A stretch of DNA of 64,000 nt from Atrina japonica (lineage: Eukaryota > Mollusca > Bivalvia > Pterioida > Pinnidae): positions 412,001-476,000 of the forward strand of contig BROG01000243.1 in the NCBI GenBank assembly GCA_030159075.1, read 5' to 3'. This document shows, piece after piece, positions 29,807-43,300 of the stretch; within the stretch, counting starts at the first letter, position 1; each line of letters opens with the position of its first letter. Both the position numbers and the translations under genes were made by a program. Below the pieces are notes generated by a model. The model searched no databases. It saw nothing but the letters and a program-made list of their open reading frames with translations, and had not been told where the DNA came from.

Positions 29807-29905
29807 CATGCGTCGTGTGTCATTTGTCGTACTTCGTGCGTTGTTAACTTTTAGACATTTTCAACTTTTCAAAACCCAGTGGGCTAATTTTATCCAGATG
29901 TGAGA
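29807..29905 (+). repeat. direct repeat, copy 1 (partner 30461-30555)
   Basis: TCATGCGTCGTGTGTC, ACTTCGTGCGTTGTTAAC, CTTTTCAAAACCCAGTGGGC and TAATTTTATCCA are nearly identical in the second copy, about 650 bp downstream. Resembles a dispersed bivalve repeat. Confidence 0.75.
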
Positions 29906-30460
29906 TAGAATATCATATAAAATGAGCATGTAAATTTTTTCACCTACGACAGCTCATATCGCTTTAAACAACAATTAACAAACAAAAATCCAGGTGCTGT
30001 GTTATAGGGGGATATGAAGTGGGAATGTTTCAAAACATTTTTTTCAACACACATTTTTTTATTAAAAGTTCAAAAGCTTTTTATCTTCGTAGATCAGCTT
30101 TAAGGTAAAACTGTGCAAAGTTTATTGTTTGTATATTGATGGCATACAATTTTAAATAATGACAAAAATTATTGCTCATTTGAAGAAAACTTCAGAAATA
30201 TTTTTAAAATGTTTGAGTACGTACTCAACATATTTATTCGTTTTTTACAGGAAAATCATAAGTGTGACGCAAAAATACATATGTAAATGATTAAAAATCA
30301 TAATATGTTTCCTAATCACTAAAATCCAAAAGTTTTATAAACAATTTTATAGTCAAAATAATGAAATAAAAGTTGGGCTTGAGTACTGAGTACATTTGGT
30401 GTCTTCGGGCCCATCTGAGCCCAAGAGTCAAGGCGATGTTGACATCGTTTTCCGTTCGTC

Positions 30461-30555
30461 CTCATGCGTCGTGTGTCTTTTGCCGTGCTTCGTGCGTTGT
30501 TAACTTTTATACATTTTCAACTTTTCAAAACCCAGTGGGCTAATTTTATCCAAAT
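30461..30555 (+). repeat. direct repeat, copy 2
   Basis: Second copy, in slightly longer context (AAATTTGGCAGAAAGTATC). Repeat J sequence (CTTGAGTACTGAGTACATTT) lies just upstream at about 30375. Confidence 0.75.
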
Positions 30556-30816
30556 TTGGCAGAAAGTATCAGCATGAATGAAAATGGATTAGGACCAATC
30601 ATGACAGCCAAAGAAGCCCCCAAAAAAGAACAAAATATTGGTACATTCCACGAAATATTGGAACTACGGTGATGCGGTCAGATAGAGCAAGGCAAAATGC
30701 TTAAAACCTGTACTCCCCTATTTTTGTAAAATTGACAGGATTGTTTTCGTTTCTGACAAAACCCGGATGTGCCGCTTTATCTTGGTAGAACTGTACGCGT
30801 ATTTGCTGGTGCTTCC

Positions 30817-31058
30817 CACGGGTACTTGTGGGCAGGACCATCTAAATGTGCCTTGCCCACTTAAGTCAAATGTGGTTACATCCTACATATAATATATAAA
30901 AAGTAACCACATTTGGCTTAAATCTGTTGTTTAGCCACATTTCCAAGTATACCCCCAAATTACAACGTTTTTATGAAAAGAATAAATAAAATAAAATAAA
31001 AAAACCAAGGGATTATGGACTAGGCACGCTTAGATGGCCCTGCCTACAAGTACCTGTG
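30817..31058. mobile_element. MITE-like palindrome with nested inverted repeats
   Basis: Outer arms GGTACTTGTGGGCAGGACC and, at the right, GGCCCTGCCTACAAGTACC. Inner arms TTAAGTCAAATGTGGTTAC and GTAACCACATTTGGCTTAA. About 242 bp in all. Confidence 0.75.
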
Positions 31059-31683
31059 ATGTTTCCTATCTCCTCGGGAAAAAACAATGTATTCTCTCTG
31101 TTTACGTTTTTTTTTTTTTTCTAAATCCGTCCAAATGTAACTTTTTCACAGCGAGTAGGGAATTCCCGACACTTACCTGCTAAACTAATGAAGATTGAAA
31201 CATGGATTAAAAATGTTTGATGACATCATCGATTGTGTTTGGTGGTTTATTTTTACTACAGGTATCTACAGGTAACTGTTGAGTAGATGAAAAAAAATTT
31301 GCCCTATTCAATTTTTCAATAGCTAGCCGTTGAATAGATGAAAGGATTTTAGCTATCCACATGCCGAGCTGTCATCTGAACAAAAATAAGAAAATAAAAT
31401 CATTTTAACCTTCAAACAAATTAATTCATTTTTTCTGTAATATTTCCAACAAGAATTATGAGGGAATAATAATTCTTGAAACCTCTATCCCGATTTCAAT
31501 GAATCCATGTTGAGTTTTAGGTAAGTATTCAAATTCTTTATCATGCTTTCATTTAGACCCTTGAATCACGTTACTCGCCTGAATTTCCTGGTTAGCATGT
31601 GTATTTTTGTAATTCCCTACAGCATCTGACCTGTTATTCACATGTAACCTGCTAACCGATGTTTGCGGCAGACATACTTGGCA
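31059..31683. other. intergenic, nothing recognised
   Basis: Contains a short imperfect duplication (GTTGAGTAGATGAAA at 31277, GTTGAATAGATGAAA at 31331). No gene. Confidence 0.45.
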
Positions 31684-31694
31684 GACATACTTGT

Positions 31695-31968
31695 TTGTTT
31701 GTTTGTTTATTGTTGTTTAACGTCCCACTCAAGAATATTTCACTCACATGGAGACGTCACCAAATGCCGGTGAAGGGCTTCAAATTTTGGCCTATGCTCG
31801 GCACTTACGACCATTGAGCAGTGAGGGTTCTTTAACGTGCCGATACCTACTGTGACACGGGACCACGGTTTTTACTGTCTCATCCGACAGACAGGAAACC
31901 AACCTGCCGCCGGCTGGACTCGAACTCACGACCTCACGATCAAGCTACCGACTGAGCCAGGCCGGCTC
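31695..31968 (-). mobile_element. SINE family A, full length with target duplication
   Basis: (CAAA)n tail complement at left, GGACGTTAAACAACAATAA complement, GCCGGCTGGACTCGAACTC (B-box complement) and GAGCCAGGCCGGCTC at right. An 11-bp duplication GACATACTTGT lies at 31684-31694 and 31969-31979. Confidence 0.9.
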
Positions 31969-31979
31969 GACATACTTGT

Positions 31980-32448
31980 AACTGTTGCAGCACGTAAATA
32001 ATTATGTGAAAAGAAACCCTCCATTTTTCCATATATCACTAAATTATGGATTTTTCAAGTTGAAATTAGGCATATTTTCTATGTTAGTCTCCTCCATATC
32101 TAGTACATCATTTATCACAGTGTATGTATCTGGTCCAGATGAGACATCTTTAAACTTATACTGAGTAATAACTTAACTACTTTCACTGTCCATATTGTTA
32201 CATGTCATGTGACTTCGTCTTGTTTGTATTCGGCCCTCAAGTGGCTATATGTTCTCTGTACAATTCAACACCATTTCGTGATTTATCCTTTACATTATTA
32301 CCCCGTCGATTACAAGTAGGTGACGTCGCCTTTTGTTATAATATCCTCAGTAAAGATGAGCAGATAATTAATTTTGTCATTTAAAATGATGTAGTATTTG
32401 AAACTACAATCACAGCACCAAATAAGTTTCAGAAGTTATAAGGCTAGG
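31980..32448. other. 5' flank of the P450 gene
   Basis: No recognised repeat. Promoter and 5' UTR expected here, not resolved. An in-frame TAG at 32392 limits upstream extension of the P450 reading frame. Confidence 0.4.
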
Positions 32449-32782
32449 ATGTTTGTGTTTATTTTTGTATCCTGTATATTGATTTTGATGCTGTACATCG
32501 CAAAAAAGCCCCGAAATCTTCCACCGGGCCCAACGGGAACAATTCCTTTTCTCGGAAATTTATCTATCTATACAAAATTAATGAAGAAAGCGGATTCACT
32601 CGTCATAGAAGAATTTCGAAATCTTTATAAAAAGTATGGAGAAATATTTCAATTTCAAGTTGGATATAAGCCCATGATATTTGTTTGTGGAATGGATGCT
32701 TTAAAGGAAATATTTATAAAACAAGGGGACATAACTTCTGACAGGCCTTCCTCTTTGATCACTACTATCGGGGAAGGAATAG
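32449..32782 (+). CDS. P450 exon 1
   Basis: Residues 1-111 plus one base. Start chosen at ATG 32449 because the hydrophobic anchor MFVFIFVSCILILMLYIA begins there, followed by basic KKPR and the PPGP hinge. The frame is open upstream to 32395 but without another ATG. Donor ATAG|GTGAGT at 32783. Confidence 0.92.
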
Positions 32783-35700
32783 GTGAGTTCGAATGGAATC
32801 GTTTTCTTGATATAATTATATTAGTTTGTTATTTTCTGCATATAATCCATATTCTAGATCAAATATACGATAAAATGATGATCTATATTTGTTATTTCAA
32901 ATTTTTTACCTGCGCTAAGAATTGACGCCAAAGCTATGAGGGATCTGATTAGCTCCAGTTTGAAAGTGTGTGTGTGTGTGTGTGTGCGTGCGTGCGTGCG
33001 TGTGTGTGTGTGTGTGTGTGTGTTCCCTGAACAGTAATTTATTCACTAACTGCACGTGCTTATAGGTATATTAAAATAAATACAAATCGAAACAGTAACA
33101 ATGTGTGTGTGTGTGTGTGTGTGGTCAAAACTGGTTATGTCGAGATCGGTAATCTCAATTAGACCTGATTACCCGGATCGGAAAAGTCGAAAAAAAGCTC
33201 ATGTCGACGCTAAAACATGGTCCTGATGCTTACTTTCAATGTGAAAGTGACCAGTTACCTCGAGGTAATTTTCACATCTTCATTAAATCATCATGTGATG
33301 ATATAACTAGTGCAAGTATTCTGGCAATTACCGAGATGCTCATTTGTATAAGCATTTCAATTCAGTTTATTCCAAAAGCAGTACAGCTTACAGGTTTACA
33401 ACAGCTTTTACATGTATTAATCGTGTGAAACATATATATGCATACAAGATAACGGAGGTTGAACGACAAAAATAATAACTCCGTGAAATTAATGATACAT
33501 TTATATTCATTTAGATTCATTTAGATTTAGTACATATAATAATATTGAGAGTATCAATAGTACAGCAGAATCTCGTTTCCCTGAAGTTCAGAGGATTGCC
33601 TGTGACACAAGGAGACCCAAAATATTTTAAATGTATAATTTCATAGGTAAACAAATATACCCACAAATATATTATGTCAGAATTGGGTCTGGTCTTTCGA
33701 CTTTGACATAACAAGACTGCCGACTCAATCAATTTCAGCATAACGAGATTTCGCTTTAATAAAGTACAATGTACTAAATGCTGCCAAGCCTGGCAGTGAC
33801 AATGCTTAAAAAAAGTCAAAATTATTAATGTGTTATATATTCCTTATTGACAAGAGTTGTACTAATTTGAATGCTGATCGACAAAAATAGCTCTGTGTAA
33901 TTAATCAATGATACCTGTCAGTCAAAAATAGCTCCGTGTTATTAATTAATAATGTTTTCATTTAGAGTGCAATATCAAGTAATAGTTCGTGTATTGACAG
34001 TAACAGTAGTACAGTGAAATCTTGTTCTCTAGAACCTCAGAGGCCTGTATAAGACACCAGGTGTCAATAAATTTGTCGACTCAACCAGTTTCAGCATAAC
34101 GTGGCTTCACTGTAATAAGGTACACTGTAATAATTGCTGTCACGAATGACAGTGGCAATGCTTAAAAATTTTCTCAAGGTTATTCAATTTATAGGCGTCG
34201 GAACCGGGGGCTAGGGGGAGCTTAGCCCCCCCCCCTTTTTTTGCAAAGATAGACATATATGTTGAAAATTGGGGCTTATCCCCCAGACGTTTCTGGCATG
34301 TGTGTGTTTTTAAGTTGGTTTAGCCCCCCCCCCCCCCACTTTCAATTTGCTTCCGACGCCTATGCAATTGTTTTATAGTCCTTAATGACAAGAGTTGTAC
34401 TGAATTGAATGCTGAGGGGCGTCAGCCAATAATATGACTTGATATATTTTGTTCTAATATCAGAATAAAACCCACATACCAAAATGAAATGAAATTTATC
34501 TTCTACACAACCAACATAACATTTGTTATAAATTCTTTGGTTTATCTCCAAGTTACTGTATCTACCCGATTCAATATTGAGCTTATCTGCTGTAAGTCTA
34601 TACTTACAAGTAATTTTCTTATATTTATCGGAAACAGATTTACACAAATAATATTGCAAAGTAAAAGTATCTACGAGATATCTGTAAATATGACACTTTG
34701 GTGAATTGTTAAAATTCATTAAAACATTCTGTATGAAAGAGTCTATGACTCTTTCTTTAAATTAAAAATTAAACAATTTTCCACTATAAACAGTCTGAGC
34801 ATACCATGTATCAGCGAAACCATCAGTACAAAGACGATCCTTCACCTTTGTTACCCAATTAACATTACCCAACTCACAGTCATCATATAAATAATAACGT
34901 TGAATCTTTTCAATTAGATCACCTTTGTGATGGCCCCATACTTCACTTCACTTAACTCGCTTTGCTGTAGGCTACATTTTCTACATTTTATTATGTTTAA
35001 GTGTAAATACATGTATATTACAACTGTACAAACATAGTAATTACAACTTTCTAATCGCAACCGGGGCGCCGCAGGTTCGAGCCTCGGCGAAGGCGACTGG
35101 CTTTTCCTGTCCTTCGTATGAGACAGTAAAAACCGAGGTCCCGTGTCACAATAGGTGTCATCACGTTAAAGGCTCATAAGCGGTCAAACACATTATCATT
35201 TAAAACAAAATTAACAACCTTGCGTACACCGCCGATCATGGGCCTTTACAGAACCCTCACTGCTCAATGCAAGTAAGTGCCGAAAGGACAAAATTTGAAG
35301 CCCTCTACCGGCGTTTGGTGACATCTCCACATGAGTGAAAGATTCTTGAAGATACAACAACAACATAGAACTTTCTGTACGACTCTCTACTCTGATTTTC
35401 TGAATTGTAAATTTTCTTAACTGCATTGTTCTTAACATTTTTTACAACCATGTATATTATATACAAATGTCGAAATGTGAATTTAGTTATATCTTCTGTG
35501 TCAACACTTTAGATGTTTAAATGCATCATGTATTTTATTGATGTGCCGAACGATTATATATCTCGATTCCTTCTTAAATTCACGCTAGCTGGTTAGGCTT
35601 TATATATCGCTGCGGAAAGCAATATTTTGCCCTTAATTAGCTGTTATTCTAGTTAACACATCTAATTTACCTTTTATCCCCAATCAACTCGGATTTTTTT

Positions 35701-38700
35701 ATCGCAATTGTACTGGTGAATTACAAAACAAATATAGTCGAAGGAATAAACCTTTTTCGAGTTGTATCTAAAAAGTTTGTACTCACATCACGTGACCTCA
35801 ACAGAAAGTCGGGAACTATCGCCTTACAATTGTTGAATACAAATATAAAATATCGCACATATATTTTCAATTATTGAATAGAAATATAAATTATTGCATA
35901 TATATTTACAATTATTGAATACAAATTAAAAATTTCTATCATAACTATAAAATTGTCGAATACTTTTGAATAGAATGGGATTATTGTGTTGTCGGAACTG
36001 GTCTTGGCAACAAAATGGATCTTTAATAAAGTCAATTGAACTACTTGCACGAATACTCCGAAATATATAAAATATTCTTTACATGACATTAGAAAGTTGT
36101 TTTAGGGCCTCGTTAAATTTTATGTAGATTCTGCCATTTTGATTTAAATGCTGATTTGTGAAAAAAATCTAATAAAAACAATCTAAGCTGCTCTAAAATT
36201 TTGGCAAAATGGATCTGTATTTTTTTCTCGTGCTGACGCAAGAAATAATATTGCTTGTGTAAACTAACCAATCACAATAACACAACACTGACCAGTCACA
36301 ACCATTATGAACAACTGACAAATATTTTAACTACTCGAACACTCTCAAATACATTCCAAGTACAGTTGATAAATTCTTTTATAAACTTGGCAAAATTTAT
36401 TCAAAACATTTCACAAACACTCAACAACTCAAATACTGTCATACTCGTTACATGTGCAGTTGATAAATATACATTTTTATTACATTTTTTATCAAATTTA
36501 TCTATTAAATAAGAGCTTTATTTTTCACCGTTATTTTTCATTGATTTTCCTGTATTTTGATTAGCTTAATTAAAAATATCCATATACTGTTGATAAATAT
36601 TCATGTATACTTTGTCTATTTATTTGCATAAGGGGTGCTACACCACTTTATCGTATGTCTGTACTAGATATGACTTCATTTGTATATGCGATACTGACAC
36701 GCCCCCCCCCCCCTGCATTAATTATACTCGCAATGCACCCCAATGCATTAACTATTCTCGTAAATCACCCCCTGATCGTAACTTCTCTATTTATATTGCG
36801 ATCAATGAAAAGAGAAAAGAATTTCGAGTGTCATTGGTTTCCGGTACATTTCATCGTCTGCTCGTTCGGTGTCATCCAAAATCATGAAACTGAACACGGT
36901 GAAAGGATTTTTAATTCTTTGTCGGTCAGAATGTTGGAATTAGTATGTTGTTATTGTTATGCCTCATTATGTGTTAAAATTTGTAATTTAGACACATGAT
37001 AAAAAGTTTATAATATGACCATTTTTATATCATACTCCTTCTCAGCCCTCGGTCCAGATATCGGGAACCTCGGGCTGAGAAGGAGGGTCATATAATAATC
37101 TCTATGTCTACAGCCAGCTTTATTGATATTGAGTCAAACAGGCTCATACGTCATAAAATTTATTCAAAACAATTATCAAATAGTCAACAACTCGAATACT
37201 GTCATACTCGTTCAAAGAACAGTTGATAAATACATATTTGCGGAAGGGGCGTTATACCATTTCATTATGCCTTCATATATGAATTCATTGATTTTCTTTT
37301 CTATACACTTTTGTATTGATATTACACATTGGCGTCACATCAATGCAAAAAAGTAAAAAAAATATATGTATAGCACCTGTCTTTTTGCTTTAAATTAGTA
37401 CGTTTTGGGTATATTAAGTGAAAGAAGAAAGACTTTTGATGTTTGCACACATACATCCATGAGAATTCCTTAATAGGGGATCATCCTTAACAACGATATT
37501 TAAGTCAGGGTGACATTCCAAAAACGTCACATGCGCCAACGTTATGCATGTACGATTTGTCCCAGTGAGAGCTTTCGTCGTAATTTGGGTTTGAAAGCTA
37601 TTTGTTTTGTCATTTTTTTAGCCTTACTGGTTAATATTTAAGATGTAAAATGTCTGTTCTAAATTAATGTCGATTTAATGCCAGATCCAATTAGATCTAT
37701 ATATCTATGGTAATATGATAGACAAAACAAATATGACAGACGGTATAATAAAAAAATTATTACATTCATTAGATGGTGATGTTGCATATTTCGACCCCTC
37801 GGAGAGTATTGTTGACCTCGGCTTCGCCTCAGACAACAATGCTTCCTCAGGATGAAAATATGGAATATCATCCTCTCATGAATGTAATACTTATAAAATA
37901 CTGCACTCATCTTTCCTGATATTAAGTCAGACAGGGCAATACGTCACAAAATTTATTAAACAAGAAATCCCAACATTTATTTCATTATTTTGACTATATA
38001 CAGCGTAGTGATTTGTAAAACTGATGTTAAACGGATGTAACTGTTGTTTGTTTGTTTATTGTTGTTTAACGTCCCACTCAAGAATCTTTCGCTTATACGG
38101 CTTCAAATTTTGGGCTATGCTCAGCACTTACGGCCATTGAGCATTGAGGGTTCTAAAACATACCGACACCTACTGTGACACGGGACCTCGGGTTTTACAG
38201 TCTCATCCGAAGGACAGGAAACAAACCTGCCGCCGGCTGGACTCGAACTCACAACCTCACGATCAAGAGTCGAGTGCGCTACCGACTGAGCCAGGTCGGC
38301 TCTGGATGTTACTGATATGGAAATACATAATTGTTATTGTTGGCGTGTTTATGATATGATACAAATCGTTTTGTTTTTCTGAATTTTTCTTCAAAGATCA
38401 GTCATTTTCATAATTATGTACAATAATGTACGCTATGAATTTGTCTAGTTGCATCATAAATAATCCCAGTGTATGTTTTTATCTCAAATCACTTAGTTAG
38501 TTGAGCTCGAGTATTGAGTGAATATGGAACTTCGGTCCCAGACCTAGTAACGGTATATTATTATTTTATATGAAGGAATCAATTGTCGATTTCCATTAAC
38601 TGATCTTTTTTACTTTTTTCATTGACATATTTACACTTACTCGAACTTCGCTCACTTCGCTCAGCGCTATCGCCAGCTAATATGTAGGTATTGTTAGATA

Positions 38701-40218
38701 ATCACGTCACTAAACCCACTTGCCCTTCAAAATGATGGACTCTTTTGAAAATCAATGACTCGGACCAGACCGAAATTACATGTATAGTATTCGACGAGAC
38801 CATTTTATGTATAAAATGTACCCGATTGTTTTATAACTTTTGAATTTTAGTGCTCGAAGACCGAAGGTGTGGTTCATGTTCCATCCGTCTGCCCGATAGC
38901 CTGAAATATATTAGAATTATGTCACACATTTTTTTCCTTGATTTTTTCCCTCAAATTTTAACTGAATTAGTTTTTCCGTATCAATAGGATAAAATGAAAT
39001 CGATTTCGAGCATCATTTAAAAATATATTCCAGAGTTATGGAACTTTAAAATCTTCATAAATCACTTCCTGTCCAGGACCATAGCGTTTCATATTGTGTA
39101 CTTCCGGTTATGTCTGTATTGATCTTTATATCAACCACAGGGGCTTGCTTCCCGATAGTGTAAATATTTACTATCAATGGGAAGTATACTATCCACGACA
39201 AAAACACGAAAAGGGATGACACCATTTTCTCACCTATCCCCGCTTCGATACGTTTTTCCCTTATTAAATAAGCTCCACCTACCTTTCCGCTGTTTAAATC
39301 CTTCAAGGAATTATTTTTCTTTAAAATGAAACAATTTTCACCCAGTTGGCACCCCCCTAACAGCCATTCACGGCTCATTTGGCAGAAAACTTAAAAACGA
39401 CATTAACCCTGGGACAGCTTTGACCTTGACCGTTTCGGGTTTTTCGGATTCTCTAGGGACTTTCCATGACGCGATCGATTAATATGGAAGCAAATCGAAG
39501 ATGTGCTAGGTTTGCTGCAGCCACACCAGTGCTTGCAGTCAAATGAACTGTTAACCCTTTAAAATGTAACGCCTCTGCTATTTTGCATGTTAGATACGTT
39601 TTTCCTGTCCCTGGCATACCTGTAATTAGCAGGTTATGTCCTGCTAGGGCAAATTTCATTGCTTTTTCTTGGTTCCTGTCCATATTTATGTAGAAAATAG
39701 TAAATAGCGGGAAATCTTTCGATTTGCTTCCATATTAATCGATCGCGTCATGGAAAGTCCCGAGAGAATCCGAAAAACCCGAAACGGTCAAGGTCAAAGC
39801 TGTCCCAGGGTTAATGTCGTTTTTAAGTTTTCTGCCAAATGAGCCGTGAATGGCTGTGTTAGGGGGGTGCCAACTGGGTGAAAATTGTTTCATTTTAAAG
39901 AAAAATAATAATTCCTTGAAGGACTTAAACAGCGGAAAGGTAGGTGGAGCTTATTTAATAAGGGAAAAACGTATCGAAGCGGGGATAGGTGAGAAAATGG
40001 TGTCATCCCTTTTCGTGTTTTTGTCGTGGATAGTATACTTCCCATTGATAGTAAATATTTACACTATCGGGAAGCAAGCCCCTGTGTATCAACTGAGTAC
40101 GTACTCTAGACAAATCAAATCTAGAATATTTAGAACATTTTATTCTAGATTCTTCCTTCCAGTCTGACGGGGATGTAAGATGTGAAACTTGCAGTCCAAA
40201 GTGTTAGAATAATAGGAT

Positions 40219-40307
<89 letters not shown>

Positions 40308-43300
40308 AGTCATTTTATTTTTTTAAGCCATGCACCGCCAATGAAATTACAAACAGAGACTCGTCATGCACTTTGATTGTACATGTAGCCAGATTTGAAC
40401 GTCAACTGCACTCCACCCTTGTTGCGATCCACGGTATTTGTGCTGCCGCGTAATACCCTGGATACCCTGGGTTGCACCGCGGATACGTGCACCAATTAGG
40501 TTCCTAATTTAACTTTAAATAACATCAACACGTTTTTTTTCATTAGGTTTAACAGGGAGTTCGGGACATATCTGGAGGGAACAAAGAGCATTTGCCAGCA
40601 AGACATTACGTCATTTTGGATTAGGAAAGAAGTCTTTGGAAATTCAAATCAAAGAGGAAGTCGAGACACTACTCCCTCTTATTGAGGAAAAAAATGGAGA
40701 GCCATTCAATATTGAATCACTTTTAAGCATAAGTATTGCTAACGTTGTTTCTCGTTTGACCTTTGGAAAAGTGTTTGAACACAATGACGAAAATGGTCAC
40801 AGACTTATGAACTTAATTACGAGAGGATATGAAAACGAAAAAATTTATCTTCTAGACTATTTTCCATTTTTAAAATATCTTCCGGGAGATATATTCGGGA
40901 TTAATCGCATAACTAAAAATCTAAAAGAAGTTCTTTCATTTCTGGAAAACATTGTTCATGAGCATCGTGAAAGTCTGGATGCAGATAACCCACGTGACTA
41001 TGTTGACGAATTCCTGCTTGCTCAAAAGAACCAATCCGACAACCCAGATTCAACATTCTCAGGTTGGTTGTTTCGTTAATCAGTTATCATGCAATAACCC
41101 TTTCTCAAGTTGTTCCATTCCGTTAAATTTTGTGTCCTCAGCAGAAAGTCGGGCAAAGTTGCTTCCGGTTTCGTAATATTTACATCGACAACAATTCTGA
41201 TTTCTTGCTTCAGATCCTTTGAACAGATATATGTTCTTTCATGCAAAAATGGCAAGTGTCAATACTTTCTTGTAGTCTGCTTTTCAAATTTGGCACGGTG
41301 CACCTATCGCTGTATGATGTCTGTACAACCTATTATATATGATTGATCTGACTTACTCAGACGCTTAGCTTTGATAGGATTTGTACAGTTCCATTCAGTG
41401 AAGTTAATTATTCCATTCAGTGAAGTTAATTATTCATGTAGTTAAGGATAAACTACCTAACCGGAAGTGGTACTATCCTAGTTTTTTCTTTGAGACTGCA
41501 TACTATTATGACAAACCGTGACGGAACGGAAAAACTCGAAATTGTCTATCATCGTAATTCATTATGACCAACAGACAATTAGTCCAAACAATATTGCTAC
41601 CTGTACAATCAGGTTAAACTTAGAAAGAATTGTAGCAGAAGTTTCTTTCCCCTAGATAGTGTTCAGAAGACTCCTCTATACTTCATAGAATTATCCAAAA
41701 TTGACGACCATATTGGATTGATAAATAATAAGACCCTCTCTTATTATTTGGATATTATAATGATTAGTGGAGTTCGCGAAGTCCTCAGAACATGATGGAG
41801 TGGCCAGACCACTTTTGGTGCAATTCATTTAATCTCATTCTGCTGGGTGCATTACCGCTGGGATTTACAATGTCTCGAAAAGAGACCACCGGCCTTCTCA
41901 CAAACATTAGCTTAGGTTCCAGAGGAGCTTGAACCTGTGCTGACCAGGAGCGAGAGACATGATGGTTCAAGGCGCAACTCTCTTACCACTCTGCCACAGA
42001 GCCCCCACCCCCACCCCCACCCCGGACTGGACTAGATAGCATGTTATGGATATTGTATTTCTTAAGTTTTGTTTTATCTTATATTCAAATAATTAGAAAC
42101 CTGAACACGATGTAAAATTTAAAGTCAACAAAGTAAAGGACCTCTCGGGAATAATGTCTTTAAAGAATGAATGGAAGCACTGCCCTCCTGTATTACATGC
42201 TTGTGTCTTTAAATATATTTTCACTCTGTTGTATAGGATAATTCCATATAAATGTATATTCCAATTTTTCTAACCAATTTTTCTGATTACCATTGCCATT
42301 ATACCCTTTTTCTTAATTTTTTTTTTCAGATCAACAGCTTATTATGACAATACGAAATTTCTTCATCGCCGGCACTGAAACAACCTCATCAACAATTCGA
42401 TGGGCGATTTTGTTCCTAATTCATAACCCGGAGATCCAAACTAAGATGAGAGAGGAAATTAAAAGAGTTATCGGTCCCTCTCAGATGCCATCTTATCAAC
42501 AGAAATCAACACTACCATACTGCCAAGCTTTTATATCGGAAACACAACGTCTGGGCAATGTCTCATTTCTTTCTTTACCCCATGTTTCCACCAAAGAGTT
42601 CACATACAAGGAATACACGATTCCCAAGGGTGCTACGATGTATGTGCTTATAGATGCGCTATCGTCAGACCCCAAAATATTTCCTAAACCGGAAGTCTTT
42701 GACCCCGAAAGATTCATTTCGGAGAAAGGTGAATTCTATGGACAAGAAAGGATTATACCATTTTCCATAGGTATGTGGTAACTTTATACATTATTTGTCC
42801 AGACTGAAGTGTTGAAAATAATGTGTATACATATATTATGTAGGCGGACGATAGTCTTGCCATTTCCGATAGTACCCCATTACCTTCTAAATTTGGTAAA
42901 TTACAATACTTAGATACTTGGGAAGAGACCACCGGTCTTCCGCAAGTGAACTGGCGAACTTTCTCACAACAAATCAGCTTAGGTTCCAGCGGGGCTCGAA
43001 CCTGCGCTGACCAGAAGTGAGAGATCACTCGGCCACGAAGGCCCCGCATATTTTTCAATGGCTGTTTGTTTTGTTGTTATTGCTGTTGTTTTGAGTTTTG
43101 TGGGTTTCCTTTTGTTTTTGTTTGTTTTGGCTCATCCGAACCAAAGGGAATGATCAAGATCCCCTACCAAGTTTGTGCATACGATCATTTTGGCCCAGGT
43201 GAGGATCCAGGATGGGACAAACAAGCCTCAAGGTGTACCCCTCTTTGAAAATCAACTCCTTCAGAACCGCTGCACGGATTTAAAAACTAATTACATCTGA

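Noticed and set aside
29591..29854. 87-residue frame with several cysteines
   Set aside because: No recognisable domain, and its C-terminus comes from a dispersed direct repeat (29807-29905).
32202..32384. 60-residue frame just upstream of the P450
   Set aside because: No P450 or other motif, different frame, and the P450 already has a complete N-terminal anchor starting at 32449.
39453..39683. An intact PIF1 helicase gene
   Set aside because: Only Walker A and motif Ia are present, and homology ends at the transposon arm; all later helicase motifs are missing.
39055..40167. Two separate small genes on opposite strands (107 and 105 residues)
   Set aside because: They are the same sequence read from the two arms of one inverted repeat, so not independent genes.
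42496..42717. 73-residue minus-strand frame
   Set aside because: Shadow of P450 exon 3.
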